64,000 nt of DNA from Kribbella solani (GTDB lineage: Bacteria; Actinomycetota; Actinomycetes; Propionibacteriales; Kribbellaceae), in the NCBI RefSeq assembly GCF_014205295.1, contig NZ_JACHNF010000001.1:4526001-4590000 (forward strand). Direction: 5' to 3'. Position numbers and translations under genes: made by a program. Of this stretch, positions 52,573 through 61,414 are shown in pieces. Every line of letters starts with the position of its first letter. The stretch's first letter is position 1. The notes under the pieces were generated by a model, which was not told the origin of the DNA, did no database searches, and saw only the letters and a list, made by a program, of their open reading frames with translations.

Positions 52573-54821
52573 GACGCCCGCGCCATCAGCAGCATCTCGG
52601 GCGTGATCGGCAACCGGTCCGGCCGTACGCCGACCGCGTCCGCAACCGCCGCCGCGACCGCCGCGGCGGTCGGCACGATCACCACTTCGGCCATTCCCTT
52701 CGCGCCCATCGGGCCGCTCGGCTCGTCCCCCGCGATCAGCAAGGTGCGGATCTCGGGTACGTCGCGGATCGTCGGGATCAAGTAGTTCTCCAGACTGCGT
52801 GTCACCGGCTGCCCATCCGCGAGCCGGTAGTCCTCCATCAGTGCAAAGCCGAGTCCTTGCGCGACCCCGCCCTCGGCCTGGCCGATTACGGCGCCGGGGT
52901 TGATCGCCGTACCGCAGTCGACGGCACAGACGACACCCAGTACGCGGATCTCGCCGGTCAGTTCGTTCACTTCCAGCCGGACCACCTGCGCCGAGGCGCC
53001 GTAGACGAGATGCGGCGCGTACGTGCCGAGCTCTTCCGGATCGATCAACCCGGTGTCGGACACGTCCGGCAGGTGAAAGGTCGCCTCGAACTCGGCGCGT
53101 TCGTCCGCGACCAGCTTGGCCGCGAGCGCGGGCAGATCGTCCAGCGAAAGCTCACCCGCGGCCTCCAACAACTGCCGGCAGACCGCGCGAACAGCGGCAC
53201 CACCGGCGTACATGCTGCGCGAGGCCGCGGTCGCGCCGGACTCGGGAACGAGTTGGGTGTCGCCGACCACGACCTCGATCTGGTCGGCGGGCAACCCGAG
53301 GGTGTCGGCCGCGACCTGCCGGTACGCGACGTCGATCGCCTGCCCGGTGTGGTTCGGCCCGGCCCAGATGTGGATGCGTCCGTCGAGCGAGATGATCAGC
53401 CGGGCGCGCGCCGCGTCGCCGCGACCACTGCCCATGCCGACGCCCTTCACCGCCAGGGCGATCCCGGTGCCACGCCGCCACGGGCCCTGCGCCTTTGCCT
53501 GCCAGGCTTTCCGGCCGGCCCACCATTCGTCGTCGGCCGCCGCCTGCAAGGTTTCGGCGGCACGCAGGCCGGTGGTGATCACATGCCCGTACAGGCCGTG
53601 CCGCTCACCGCCGCGGAGCAGGTTGCGCATCCGCAGCTCGACCGGGTCCACGCCGAGCCGCTCGGCCGCCTCGTCGATCGCGGTCTCCAGCGGGAACGCG
53701 ACCTGGGGTACGCCGTACCCGCGGAACGCGCCGGCATTCGCGTTGTTGGTGTGCGCGACCCGGCCGTCGTACCGGGCGACGCCCATCCGGTACGGACCGA
53801 CCGACATCTCCGCGGACGTCTTCAGTACGAACGGACCCGACGTCAGGTACGGACCGGTGTCGGCGACCGCGGTCATGTCACTCGCGACAAATTTGCCGCC
53901 GGCATCGATCCCGAGCCGCAGCCGGGTACTGAACGGGTGCCGCTTGGCGCCGGAGATCATCGTCTCCTCGCGGGTCATCCGCATCGCCACCGGCTTCCCG
54001 GCCGCCTTGGCGAGAACCGCGAGCAGCGTCGGCATCGGGTCGTCGTTCCGGGCGCCGAACGCGCCGCCGACCGGGCCGGCGATCATCCGGACGTCCGAGA
54101 CCTCGACGCCCATCGCCCGCGCCACCTGCCGGGTGTGCAGCCCGGGGTTCTGCGAGCCGCACCAGATCGTCACCCGGCCGCTCTCCCAGACCGCGACGCC
54201 GCCCGGGGTGTCGATCGCGACGTGTTCCTGGGCGGGCGTGAAGACCTCACGCTCGATCACCGTGTCGGCGGTGTCCAGCGCGGTCTCGACATCGCCGGAC
54301 GCGAAGGCGATCCGGCCGGCCTCGTTCCCGGTCGGGTACAGGAGCGTCGCGCCCGGGCTGAGCGCGACGGCAGCGTCGGCCACCACGGGCAGCGGTTCGA
54401 GCTCGACCACGATCGCCTCGGCGGCGCGGCGGGCCGTACCCTCGTCGACCGCGGCCACCAGCGCCAGCGGGTCGCCGACCTGCCGGATCGTGGTCGCGGC
54501 CAGCACCGGGCCGTTCGCCTCGCTCGGACCGAGCAGGTTGAACGGGACGTCCGCGGCCAGCACGACCGCGTGTACGCCGGCCATCGCCCGGGCGGCGGTG
54601 GTGTCGATCCGGAGGATCCGCGCGTGCGGGACCTTCGCCCGCAGTGCGGCACCGTGCAGCATGCCAGGCAGGCGGCGATCGGTCACGTACTCGAGCCGGC
54701 CGTTGACGGCCGCCCGCGCCTGGTCGCTGGGGACCGAGCGCCCGACCATCCGCGCTGCCTTGTCCCCTGCTCGCCGGACACCACCGCCCGCGGCGACCGC
54801 GAGCGTCGGATCTTCAGGCAC
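52569..54821 (-). CDS. Molybdopterin-binding catalytic subunit (CoxL/XdhB-type)
   Basis: This 750-residue large subunit hydroxylates an aromatic or N-heterocyclic carbon using water as oxygen source. Recognisable segments include the start VGRSVPSDQARAAVNGRLEYV, the mid-protein GGAFGAR motif (GPVGGAFGARNDD) near the cofactor, FRGYGVPQ and the C-terminal GAKGMAEVVIVPTAAAVAAAV with catalytic-Glu position GMAE. The active-site loop differs from the AYRCSFR of carbon monoxide dehydrogenases (here NAGAFRGYGVPQ), so it is a xanthine- or nicotinate-dehydrogenase-like enzyme, not CODH. It is the first gene of the six-gene run that ends at 47972. Confidence 0.94.
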   Translation of the reverse strand: MPEDPTLAVAAGGGVRRAGDKAARMVGRSVPSDQARAAVNGRLEYVTDRRLPGMLHGAALRAKVPHARILRIDTTAARAMAGVHAVVLAADVPFNLLGPSEANGPVLAATTIRQVGDPLALVAAVDEGTARRAAEAIVVELEPLPVVADAAVALSPGATLLYPTGNEAGRIAFASGDVETALDTADTVIEREVFTPAQEHVAIDTPGGVAVWESGRVTIWCGSQNPGLHTRQVARAMGVEVSDVRMIAGPVGGAFGARNDDPMPTLLAVLAKAAGKPVAMRMTREETMISGAKRHPFSTRLRLGIDAGGKFVASDMTAVADTGPYLTSGPFVLKTSAEMSVGPYRMGVARYDGRVAHTNNANAGAFRGYGVPQVAFPLETAIDEAAERLGVDPVELRMRNLLRGGERHGLYGHVITTGLRAAETLQAAADDEWWAGRKAWQAKAQGPWRRGTGIALAVKGVGMGSGRGDAARARLIISLDGRIHIWAGPNHTGQAIDVAYRQVAADTLGLPADQIEVVVGDTQLVPESGATAASRSMYAGGAAVRAVCRQLLEAAGELSLDDLPALAAKLVADERAEFEATFHLPDVSDTGLIDPEELGTYAPHLVYGASAQVVRLEVNELTGEIRVLGVVCAVDCGTAINPGAVIGQAEGGVAQGLGFALMEDYRLADGQPVTRSLENYLIPTIRDVPEIRTLLIAGDEPSGPMGAKGMAEVVIVPTAAAVAAAVADAVGVRPDRLPITPEMLLMARAS

Positions 54822-54854
54822 TTGACGTCACCTCGGGTTCGGGTTGAGCCTCGA

Positions 54855-54871
54855 TGTTGAGAGTGTCAACA
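54855..54871. promoter_or_regulatory. Inverted repeat between the divergent hydroxylase and MR/MLE genes
   Basis: TGTTGA-GAGTG-TCAACA spans 17 bases in the 113-base divergent spacer. On the minus strand it includes TTGACA, a possible -35 hexamer for the hydroxylase run. It is a plausible shared operator. Confidence 0.5.
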
Positions 54872-54934
54872 CTGTAGCCTGATCATCCGGCTTTTTGTAC
54901 ACCTGCTGAACAGATCTATTTTCGAGGTGACAGT

Positions 54935-56122
54935 GTGAGGATCTCCGGTATCCGCTGCGTCGAGTACGTCGGCGCGCTGCCTGCCGACCGGCCGTTCTGG
55001 GACCAGCGCCTGCGCCGCCCGGTCGACCTCTACCCGGAGTACGCCGATCGTGGCCCAGAGCAACTGGTACGCCGCGACGACGGCACGCTCGAGGTTCGGC
55101 AGCTGTTCCTGCACGTCGACACCGACGAGGGCATCACCGGCACCACCGCCGTCCTGTCGAGCGACCAGGCCCACCTGCTGCGGACCACCTTGCGCAACAC
55201 GGTCGTCGGGCTGGACCCGCTCGCCGGCGCCCGCGTCTGGGACATCGCCTACCGGTCGATGATCCACGGGCGGGCCGGCGCCGGCATGCTCGCGTTGTCC
55301 GCGCTCGACTGCGCGTTGTGGGACATCCGCGGGCAGCACTTCGGCGTACCCGCGCACGTACTGCTCGGTGGACCGACCCGCGACGCCGCACCCGCGTACG
55401 CGTCCACGCTGGGCGACTCGCTGGAGCCGGACGCGGTCGCGGCGCGGACCAAGGAGCTCCGCGCGCTGGGCTTCCGCGGGCTGAAGTGGTTTCCGCGCTG
55501 GGGACCGAACGACGGGCGGGCCGGGGTCCGCAAGGTGGTCGAGCTGGTCGAGACGGTCCGCGCGGCCGGTGGCGACGACCTCGAAATCATGCTGGACGCG
55601 TGGAACTCGTGGGACATCCCGTTCACGGTCGCGGTCGCGCGCGAGACCGAGCACCTGCGGCTGCGCTGGATCGAGGAACCGCTGCTCCCCGACGACACCG
55701 CCGGGCTGGCCGCGTTGCGCGATCTCGTTGCCGGTCGCACGCAGCTCGCGGGCGGTGAGCACGAGTACACGCACTGGGGTGTCGCGCGGCTGCTGCGGCA
55801 CGCGCCGCTCGACCTGTACCAGGCCGATCCGCACTGGGGCGGCGGGATCAGCGAGATGAACCGGATCGGGGCGCTGATCTCGGCGGCCGGGCGGCAGTTC
55901 ATCCCGCACGGACAGTCGCTGCAGTGCAACGCGGCGCTCACCTTCTCGGCGTCGCCCGGGCTGATCCCGGAGCTGGAGTACCTGCTGCGGCTCGGTCCGC
56001 TGTACCAGCACTTCCTCGCCGATCCGATCCGCCCGGTGGACGGCGTCGTCCACGCACCGACCACTCCCGGCCTCGGGATGCGACTGAACGAGGAGGCGAT
56101 TCATGACGTACGCGAACTCTGA
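54935..56122 (+). CDS. Mandelate racemase/enolase-superfamily dehydratase-like enzyme
   Basis: This 395-residue protein is an enolase-superfamily enzyme that abstracts a proton alpha to a carboxylate. Metal ligands are Asp221 (LDAW), Glu247 (IEEP) and Glu275 (GGEHE). Candidate bases are Lys184 (GLKWFPRWG) and His325 (IPHGQS). This D-E-E plus late-His layout fits the mandelate-racemase subgroup, most of whose members dehydrate sugar acids. The start is GTG with GAGG seven bases upstream. It diverges from the molybdenum hydroxylase and overlaps the next gene by 20 bases. Confidence 0.9.
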   Translation: MRISGIRCVEYVGALPADRPFWDQRLRRPVDLYPEYADRGPEQLVRRDDGTLEVRQLFLHVDTDEGITGTTAVLSSDQAHLLRTTLRNTVVGLDPLAGARVWDIAYRSMIHGRAGAGMLALSALDCALWDIRGQHFGVPAHVLLGGPTRDAAPAYASTLGDSLEPDAVAARTKELRALGFRGLKWFPRWGPNDGRAGVRKVVELVETVRAAGGDDLEIMLDAWNSWDIPFTVAVARETEHLRLRWIEEPLLPDDTAGLAALRDLVAGRTQLAGGEHEYTHWGVARLLRHAPLDLYQADPHWGGGISEMNRIGALISAAGRQFIPHGQSLQCNAALTFSASPGLIPELEYLLRLGPLYQHFLADPIRPVDGVVHAPTTPGLGMRLNEEAIHDVREL

Positions 56123-57026
56123 TCCCGTCGTCGCGTGCTTGTCGGCGTACGACGAGGCGCTGGTCCGCGAGTTGGCCGGGACCGATCAGCTGCGGATCCG
56201 GATCGCCTCCGGCAGCGGCGACCGCGACGAGCTGCACGAACTGGTCCGCGACGCCGACCTGGTGATCGCGGACGCCGCCCGGCGGTACCTGCTCGACCGG
56301 GACGCGATCGCGGCGATGAAGCAATGCCGCTTCATCCAGCAGCCGGCCGTCGGGTACGACTCCATCGACGTCGCCCAGGCCGCCGCGCAGGGCATCCCGG
56401 TCGCGAACACCCCCGGCGCCAATGCACCCGCGGTGGCCGACTGGGTACTGATGGCAATCCTCAACGTGCTCCGCAACCGCACCGGCCTGGCCAATGAGCT
56501 TGGCGCGTTGCGGGTCGGGCTGGTTGGCATGGGCGCGGTGGCGCGCGAGGTTTCCAAGCGAGCGCGGGGCTTCGGGGCAGAGGTGATGTACGTGGCGCGC
56601 CGCCCGCTCGACGTACCCAACGCCCGCGCTGTTCCACTCGACACCGTGCTCGCCGAAGCGGACGTGATCAGCCTGCATCTGCCGCTCACCGCGGACACCC
56701 GCGGGATGTTCGGAGCCGCGGAGTTCAAGCGGATGAAGCCGGGCGCGATCCTGGTCAACTCGGCGCGCGGCGGCCTGCTGGACACGGACGCACTGATCGC
56801 CGGCCTCCGCGAGGGCCGGCCGGCCGCCGCGGCCCTCGACGTCTTCGACCCCGAGCCGCTCGACCCGGCATCGCCGCTGCACGACCTGTCCAACGTCTAC
56901 CTGACGCCGCATATCGCGGCCAACTCACATCAGTCCCGCGCCCGCGTACGCGCCATGGTCGGGGAGAACCTGCGCCTGGTCCTGGCCGGCGAGGCACCAC
57001 TCAACGTGGTGAACTCAGTGAGTTAG
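56103..57026 (+). CDS. D-isomer-specific 2-hydroxyacid dehydrogenase
   Basis: This 307-residue NAD-dependent dehydrogenase has the Rossmann glycine motif VGLVGMGAVAREV (138-150). Catalytic residues are Arg222 (NSARGG), Glu251 (FDPEPL) and His270 (LTPHIA). The linker before the nucleotide fold is shorter than usual. It overlaps the enolase-superfamily gene, so the two probably act in sequence: dehydration of a sugar acid and reduction or oxidation of the resulting 2-oxo acid. Confidence 0.93.
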   Translation: MTYANSDPVVACLSAYDEALVRELAGTDQLRIRIASGSGDRDELHELVRDADLVIADAARRYLLDRDAIAAMKQCRFIQQPAVGYDSIDVAQAAAQGIPVANTPGANAPAVADWVLMAILNVLRNRTGLANELGALRVGLVGMGAVAREVSKRARGFGAEVMYVARRPLDVPNARAVPLDTVLAEADVISLHLPLTADTRGMFGAAEFKRMKPGAILVNSARGGLLDTDALIAGLREGRPAAAALDVFDPEPLDPASPLHDLSNVYLTPHIAANSHQSRARVRAMVGENLRLVLAGEAPLNVVNSVS

Positions 57027-57056
57027 GACATGCAGCGGGGCCAGGTCGCGGCCGGG

Positions 57057-58379
57057 CTACCAGGATCGACCTAGCCAGTCCAGGGCGACCGCTGCCGTCC
57101 AGGACTGGTTGCGGCTGCCCAGGGCGGCTCCGCTCAGCGGGTGGTAGTACTCGGAGAAGCTGCCATCGCTGAGCTGCCGCAGCGACTCCCCCCGCAGCAG
57201 GCCGGCCAACTCGTCATCCCCACGTTCGACGGCAGCGCGCGCGAACAGCCAGTTGATCACCGGCCACTGCGGGCCCCGCCAGTACCGCCGCGGATGGAAC
57301 GCCGCATCCGCCGGCGAGGTCGTCGGCGGCACCGCATACCGAAGCTCTGGATGCCCGCACCACTCCGGCCCGAGGAACAGCTCCCGCTGGGCCGACACGA
57401 GCCCGGGATCGCCGCCGCACAGCAGCGGCGCGAACCCGCCGACGGTTGCTGTCGACAACCACTCCCCGGTCCGTACGTCGCGATCCCGCGCCAGGCCGGT
57501 GGCCGGCGAAACCGAGGCCGCGACCCCGTCCCGCGACCGCTTGGCGATCACCCGCAAGCGGTCCGCGGCGTCCGGCCGGCCCACGGTGTCGGCCAGCTCC
57601 GCCAGCACATCGCTGGACAGCGCGAGCAGCGCCGAGCTGAACACGTCGCTCACCCGGAAGTCGATCACGCGTTGCACGTCGGCATCGTCGTACCGCACCG
57701 AGGCCATCTGGTCGACGAGCCAGATGTACCGGCGGTAGTCCAGGTCGGTCGGGCGCTCGGTCGCATCCTCGACGTGGGCGAGATCCCGGCGTACGAACGG
57801 CGCCATCACACCGGGCGTGACCCGCGTGTACGGCGCGTCCCATCGCGGCGAGTTGTCCATCCCGGACTCCCAGCTGTGATGGATCTCGAACAGGCCGGTG
57901 CGGTCCGGATCGCGGACCGTCGCGAGCCATTCGTGCCAGGCCAGCCACTGGTCGAGCGTGTCCCGGACGAACTCCGTCGCCGCGCGCCGATCCGCGGCAC
58001 TGCCGTGACGGGCCGCCTCGACGATCGCCGCCAGCGCCAGGCTGTGCACCGGCGGCTGGCAGATGCCGGACGTCGGCGGGGTGGCCGGACGATTCGGCGA
58101 CAGCTCGGTCCGCCAGCGCTCCGGGCCGGGGAAGTACCCGTCGACGGCGTCGAAGACGATGTGCGGAATCATCCCGGTCTGCCACTGCGCGCCGAGCAGC
58201 CAGGACAGCTCGGCCAGCGCGCGCGGCACCGACACCCGGGCCAGCCCGACGGTGATGAAGGCGGCGTCCCAGCTCCACTGGTGCGGGTACAGGCTCGGGG
58301 CAGCGACCAGGATCACTCCGTTGTCGTTGTCCCGCAGCACCTGCGCGGCGCCCTCGGCCAGGGTCGCGTCGACGGTCAT
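57057..58379 (-). CDS. GH63-type glucosylglycerate/mannosylglycerate hydrolase-like enzyme
   Basis: This 440-residue (alpha/alpha)6-barrel hydrolase matches the actinobacterial GH63 glycosylglycerate hydrolases. Diagnostic segments are LYPHQWSWDAAFITVGLA, GAQWQTGMIPHIVF, HSWESGMDNSPRWDAPY with candidate catalytic acid Asp175, YWRGPQWPVINWL, and SFSEYYHPLSG with candidate base Glu410. In mycobacteria such enzymes release stored glucosylglycerate, a compatible solute. There is no signal peptide, so it acts inside the cell. It diverges from a ROK regulator, which probably controls it. Confidence 0.9.
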   Translation of the reverse strand: MTVDATLAEGAAQVLRDNDNGVILVAAPSLYPHQWSWDAAFITVGLARVSVPRALAELSWLLGAQWQTGMIPHIVFDAVDGYFPGPERWRTELSPNRPATPPTSGICQPPVHSLALAAIVEAARHGSAADRRAATEFVRDTLDQWLAWHEWLATVRDPDRTGLFEIHHSWESGMDNSPRWDAPYTRVTPGVMAPFVRRDLAHVEDATERPTDLDYRRYIWLVDQMASVRYDDADVQRVIDFRVSDVFSSALLALSSDVLAELADTVGRPDAADRLRVIAKRSRDGVAASVSPATGLARDRDVRTGEWLSTATVGGFAPLLCGGDPGLVSAQRELFLGPEWCGHPELRYAVPPTTSPADAAFHPRRYWRGPQWPVINWLFARAAVERGDDELAGLLRGESLRQLSDGSFSEYYHPLSGAALGSRNQSWTAAVALDWLGRSW

Positions 58380-58423
58380 GGCGGCGACCTCTCTCGTCTC
58401 GGGGCTTTGGAAGATCCCTGGAC

Positions 58424-58441
58424 TTTAGTATGCTGACTGAA
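58424..58441. promoter_or_regulatory. Imperfect palindrome and promoter in the GH63/ROK spacer
   Basis: TTTAGT (58424-58429) and ACTGAA (58436-58441) form an 18-base inverted repeat with one mismatch. On the plus strand, TTTAGT with TAGGGT (58448-58453) at an 18-base spacing could be the ROK gene's promoter. It is a good candidate for the ROK protein's binding site. Confidence 0.4.
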
Positions 58442-58498
58442 CGTAACTAGGGTAGCCGTCGTACGTCAAGGCACACCATCGAGGGGACCGATGCGCGC

Positions 58499-59824
58499 GT
58501 GAGCTCCGAACCGCCGGAAGCCGTAGCTGCCGATTCCCAGGGTGCCGATTCCCAGCATGCGGGTGGGTCGGCCGCCGGGTCCGCACCCGGTGGGTCGGCG
58601 TCGGCCGGGCACATCTTCGCGCTGATCCGGAGCCGGCCCGGCTGGACCAGGCAGCAACTGCTGGCCACGACGGGCGTTTCGCGGACCACCCTCTTCGAGC
58701 GGCTCGACCAGTTGTTCCGGGCCAATCTCGTGTACGAAGCGGGCGCGGCCAACTCGGACGGCGGCCGGCCCGCGCAACTGCTGCGCTTCGACGATCGCGA
58801 CCGGGTGGTGCTGATCTTCGACCTCGGTCAGCTCCGCGGCCGGATCGCGGTCGCCGACCTGGCCGGTCGTACGCTCCGGATGGAGACGTTGCGGCTCGAC
58901 ACCTCCCAGCCGCCGGACCAGCTGATCCCCCAGCTGCTCGACCAGGGCGATGCCCTGTTGCGGACCGACGGCGCGGCCCGGCTGGTCGGCGTCGGGATGG
59001 GCATCCCGAGCCCGGTCGACCCGGCCACCGGGCGGCTGCTGGAGGGGACGACGATGCGGCACTGGGAGGACTACGACCTGGCCGGGCACCTCCGCGACCG
59101 CTGGGGCGTGCCGGTCCTGATCGAGAACGACGCCCGCGCGCTGGCCCTCGGCGAGGCCGCGGCGACCGCGGACGACGGGATTCTGCTGGCGGTCAAGTAC
59201 TCGCACGGCATCGGCGCCGGGATAGTTGTCAACGGCAACGTGATCGACGGCGCGAACGGGGCGGCCGGGGACATCGGCCACATCCGCGTCACCGACGACG
59301 GCCCGCGCTGCAGCTGTGGCCGCTCCGGCTGCCTGGCCGCCTGGGCGTCCGGCCGGGCGATCCTCCGCGACCTCGGCCTGCACGACCTGGACGACGTGGT
59401 CCACGCCGCCCTCGACGGCGACCCGGTCGTCCTGGACGCGCTCACCGCGGCCGCCCGGCGGGTCGGCCGTACCGTCGCCTCGATCGTCGCGACCGTGAAC
59501 CCGGCGCGGCTCGTCCTCGGCGGTTCACTCGGCCGGCTCGACGTCGTCGCCGGCGTGATCGAGGCGCAGGTACGCGCCGACACCGTCGCCCGTGCCCTGC
59601 AGGACCTGCGCGTCACCCCGACCCGGGTCGCCGACGAGAGCAGCACCATCGGCCTCAGCCGGCAACTCGTCCGCGGCGCGTACTCGGCGGAGGCGGTCGA
59701 CGCGCTGCTCGCGGGCGCCGCCGCGCCGGTCGTGCCGGTCAAGCCCGCCAAGCCTGCCAAGTCCTCGGGGCCCGGCCAGCCCACCCGGCTCGCCGTCACC
59801 CGGGCCCCGGGCCCGTCCCGATGA
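58499..59824 (+). CDS. ROK family transcriptional regulator
   Basis: This 441-residue regulator has a Ser/Gly/Ala-rich N-terminal extension, a winged helix (about 40-95, WTRQQLLATTGVSRTTLFERL) and a ROK domain with IENDARALALGEA, GAGIVVNGNVIDGANGAAGDIGH and the complete zinc motif CSCGRSGC (about 271-278). The C-terminal tail (VVPVKPAKPAKSSGPGQP) is disordered. The start GTG has GAGGGG some distance upstream. It diverges from the GH63 gene with a palindrome between and likely represses it. Confidence 0.91.
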   Translation: MSSEPPEAVAADSQGADSQHAGGSAAGSAPGGSASAGHIFALIRSRPGWTRQQLLATTGVSRTTLFERLDQLFRANLVYEAGAANSDGGRPAQLLRFDDRDRVVLIFDLGQLRGRIAVADLAGRTLRMETLRLDTSQPPDQLIPQLLDQGDALLRTDGAARLVGVGMGIPSPVDPATGRLLEGTTMRHWEDYDLAGHLRDRWGVPVLIENDARALALGEAAATADDGILLAVKYSHGIGAGIVVNGNVIDGANGAAGDIGHIRVTDDGPRCSCGRSGCLAAWASGRAILRDLGLHDLDDVVHAALDGDPVVLDALTAAARRVGRTVASIVATVNPARLVLGGSLGRLDVVAGVIEAQVRADTVARALQDLRVTPTRVADESSTIGLSRQLVRGAYSAEAVDALLAGAAAPVVPVKPAKPAKSSGPGQPTRLAVTRAPGPSR

Positions 59825-59888
59825 GATCGTTGGGTGCGCGTGAGGACCACGGGAACGGTGCGGCGAGCTGGACGGAGCAGGGCGCGAG

Positions 59889-60431
59889 ATGAACTTGAAG
59901 GACGTGGACGTTCAGCTGGGCACCGCGATCCGGCAACTGCGGCACCGCCAGGGCCGGACCCTGGTCGAGGTTGCCGAGGCGACCGGCCTGTCACACCCGT
60001 TCCTCAGCCAGGTGGAACGCGGCCGGGCCCGGCCGTCGATGCGATCGCTCTTCCTGATCGCCGAAGCACTGGGCACCACCCAGCAATCCCTGCTGGCCTC
60101 GGTCTCGCCCATGCCCGAAGCCGCCGAGCCGCCGCTGCTGGGCGAAGGCACCCGGCTGTTACTGCATCAAGAAGGCGTCGACGTCACCGAGTTCAGCGAG
60201 ATCGGCACCGAGTACGAGGAATTCTTCAAACACGCCCGGCCCGAATTCCTGTACGTCGTCACCGGCCACCTGGAACTGGAAACCCGTGAACCCGGCGACG
60301 CCACCAGCACCTTCACCACCCTCGCGCCCCGCGACTCCGCGACCTACCCCGGCAACACCCAGCACCGCTTCCGCCGCCTGACCCCGGAACCCTGCACCGT
60401 ACTGATGATCCACGGCGATCACCACCCCTAA
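59889..60431 (+). CDS. XRE-cupin transcriptional regulator
   Basis: This 180-residue protein has an N-terminal XRE helix-turn-helix (about 10-65, TLVEVAEATGLSHPFLSQVERGRARPS) and a C-terminal cupin sensor (about 90-178, with RPEFLYVVTGHLELETREPGD and PGNTQHRFRRL). Members of this class often govern amino-acid, polyamine or sulfur metabolism. GGAGCAGG precedes the ATG. It lies 182 bases before the polyprenyl-synthetase gene on the same strand; control of that gene is possible but not shown. Confidence 0.91.
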   Translation: MNLKDVDVQLGTAIRQLRHRQGRTLVEVAEATGLSHPFLSQVERGRARPSMRSLFLIAEALGTTQQSLLASVSPMPEAAEPPLLGEGTRLLLHQEGVDVTEFSEIGTEYEEFFKHARPEFLYVVTGHLELETREPGDATSTFTTLAPRDSATYPGNTQHRFRRLTPEPCTVLMIHGDHHP

Positions 60432-60613
60432 TTTCGTGAAGGCTTTTCCAAGAACTGCCTTTTCACTTGAACCCGCAATTTCCGGCTCCGTCGATATCGC
60501 CGGCCGAGTATTAAGAAAGTCGCGGCGGCATTGACGGGAATCGGGGTCCGGCTGGACGATGTCGAACATTCCGCCCCGGATTTCGCATTCCCGCCGCCTC
60601 GAGGAGTTCGCCG

Positions 60614-61414
60614 ATGCCGCCGTTCCGCGAGCTCACCGCGCCGCTGCTCCGGCAAGCAGTGGACCGCCTGTCCGATCCGGTCCGGATCGTCGCGCGCTAT
60701 CACTTCGGCTGGTGTGACGCAGCTGGCCGGCCGACCGAACCCGGCCCAGGCACGGGCCTCCACGGCTCGCTGGTACTGGGCAGTGCACAGGCACTGGGAG
60801 CCGCGCCGGAGGACGCCATCCGTTCCGCGGTCGCGGTCGAACTCGTACACCACTCGACGGTGCTGAACGACGAGCTGATGGACCGGGACCACCTCCAGCA
60901 CGGACGACCCGCGGCCTGGAAGGTTTTCGGCGACGCCCGGGCGGTCCTGGCCGGGGATGCCTTGCTGACCTCAGCCATGAGCGGCCTGACGCACGGGCCT
61001 GATGCTTGTCCGAACGCCGCCCGGGAGATGTGCCGGACATTGCTGGCGCTGGCCGCTCGGCAGGACGCCAAGCTCGCCTTCGAGAGCTGTCCGGATGTGA
61101 CGGTGGACGAATGCCTGGCCATGGCCGCCGGCAAGGCCGGCTCGCTCTTCGCCGGGGCCTGCGCGCTCGGCGGGCTCGCCGCGGGCGCGACCAGCTTCCA
61201 GGTCGACTGCCTGCGCCGGTTCGGCAACCACCTCGGCCTGGCGTTCCAGCTGTTCCGGTATGCCGCCGGGGGTTGCCACTGGGCCACTCAAGAAGCCACT
61301 CGCCAGCAAACCAAGGCCCTCACCCACCTGACCAACGCCAACCCGAGAACCGTCGATCCCCTCTTTTGCCTGGCCACCCAGATCGGCCACCGCCCCTACC
61401 TGACATCAGCGTGA
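60614..61414 (+). CDS. Polyprenyl synthetase family protein, internally shortened
   Basis: This 266-residue protein belongs to the isoprenyl diphosphate synthase fold but is short for the family (usually 300-350). The first Asp-rich motif is altered to LNDELMD (Asp86, Glu87, Asp90) with HGRPAAWKVFGD following. The segment HLGLAFQLF (207-214), which normally leads straight into the second DDxxD, runs into RYAAGG and then a C-terminal tail resembling the last helices of the family. The second metal motif and nearby helices are therefore missing. GAGGAG precedes the ATG. Chain elongation activity is doubtful; it could be a pseudoenzyme, a non-canonical prenyl-binding protein or a decaying gene. 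Confidence 0.78.
   Translation: MPPFRELTAPLLRQAVDRLSDPVRIVARYHFGWCDAAGRPTEPGPGTGLHGSLVLGSAQALGAAPEDAIRSAVAVELVHHSTVLNDELMDRDHLQHGRPAAWKVFGDARAVLAGDALLTSAMSGLTHGPDACPNAAREMCRTLLALAARQDAKLAFESCPDVTVDECLAMAAGKAGSLFAGACALGGLAAGATSFQVDCLRRFGNHLGLAFQLFRYAAGGCHWATQEATRQQTKALTHLTNANPRTVDPLFCLATQIGHRPYLTSA

Noticed and set aside
52569..54821. Aerobic carbon monoxide dehydrogenase
   Set aside because: The large subunit lacks the AYRCSFR active-site loop and the surrounding genes are deaminases and dehydrogenases rather than CoxDEF-type maturation genes, so a generic molybdenum hydroxylase is the safer call.
61230..61414. A frameshift explaining the short polyprenyl synthetase
   Set aside because: Neither alternative frame after 61250 gives a DDxxD motif, while the used frame ends in a family-like C-terminal helix, so an in-frame deletion fits better.
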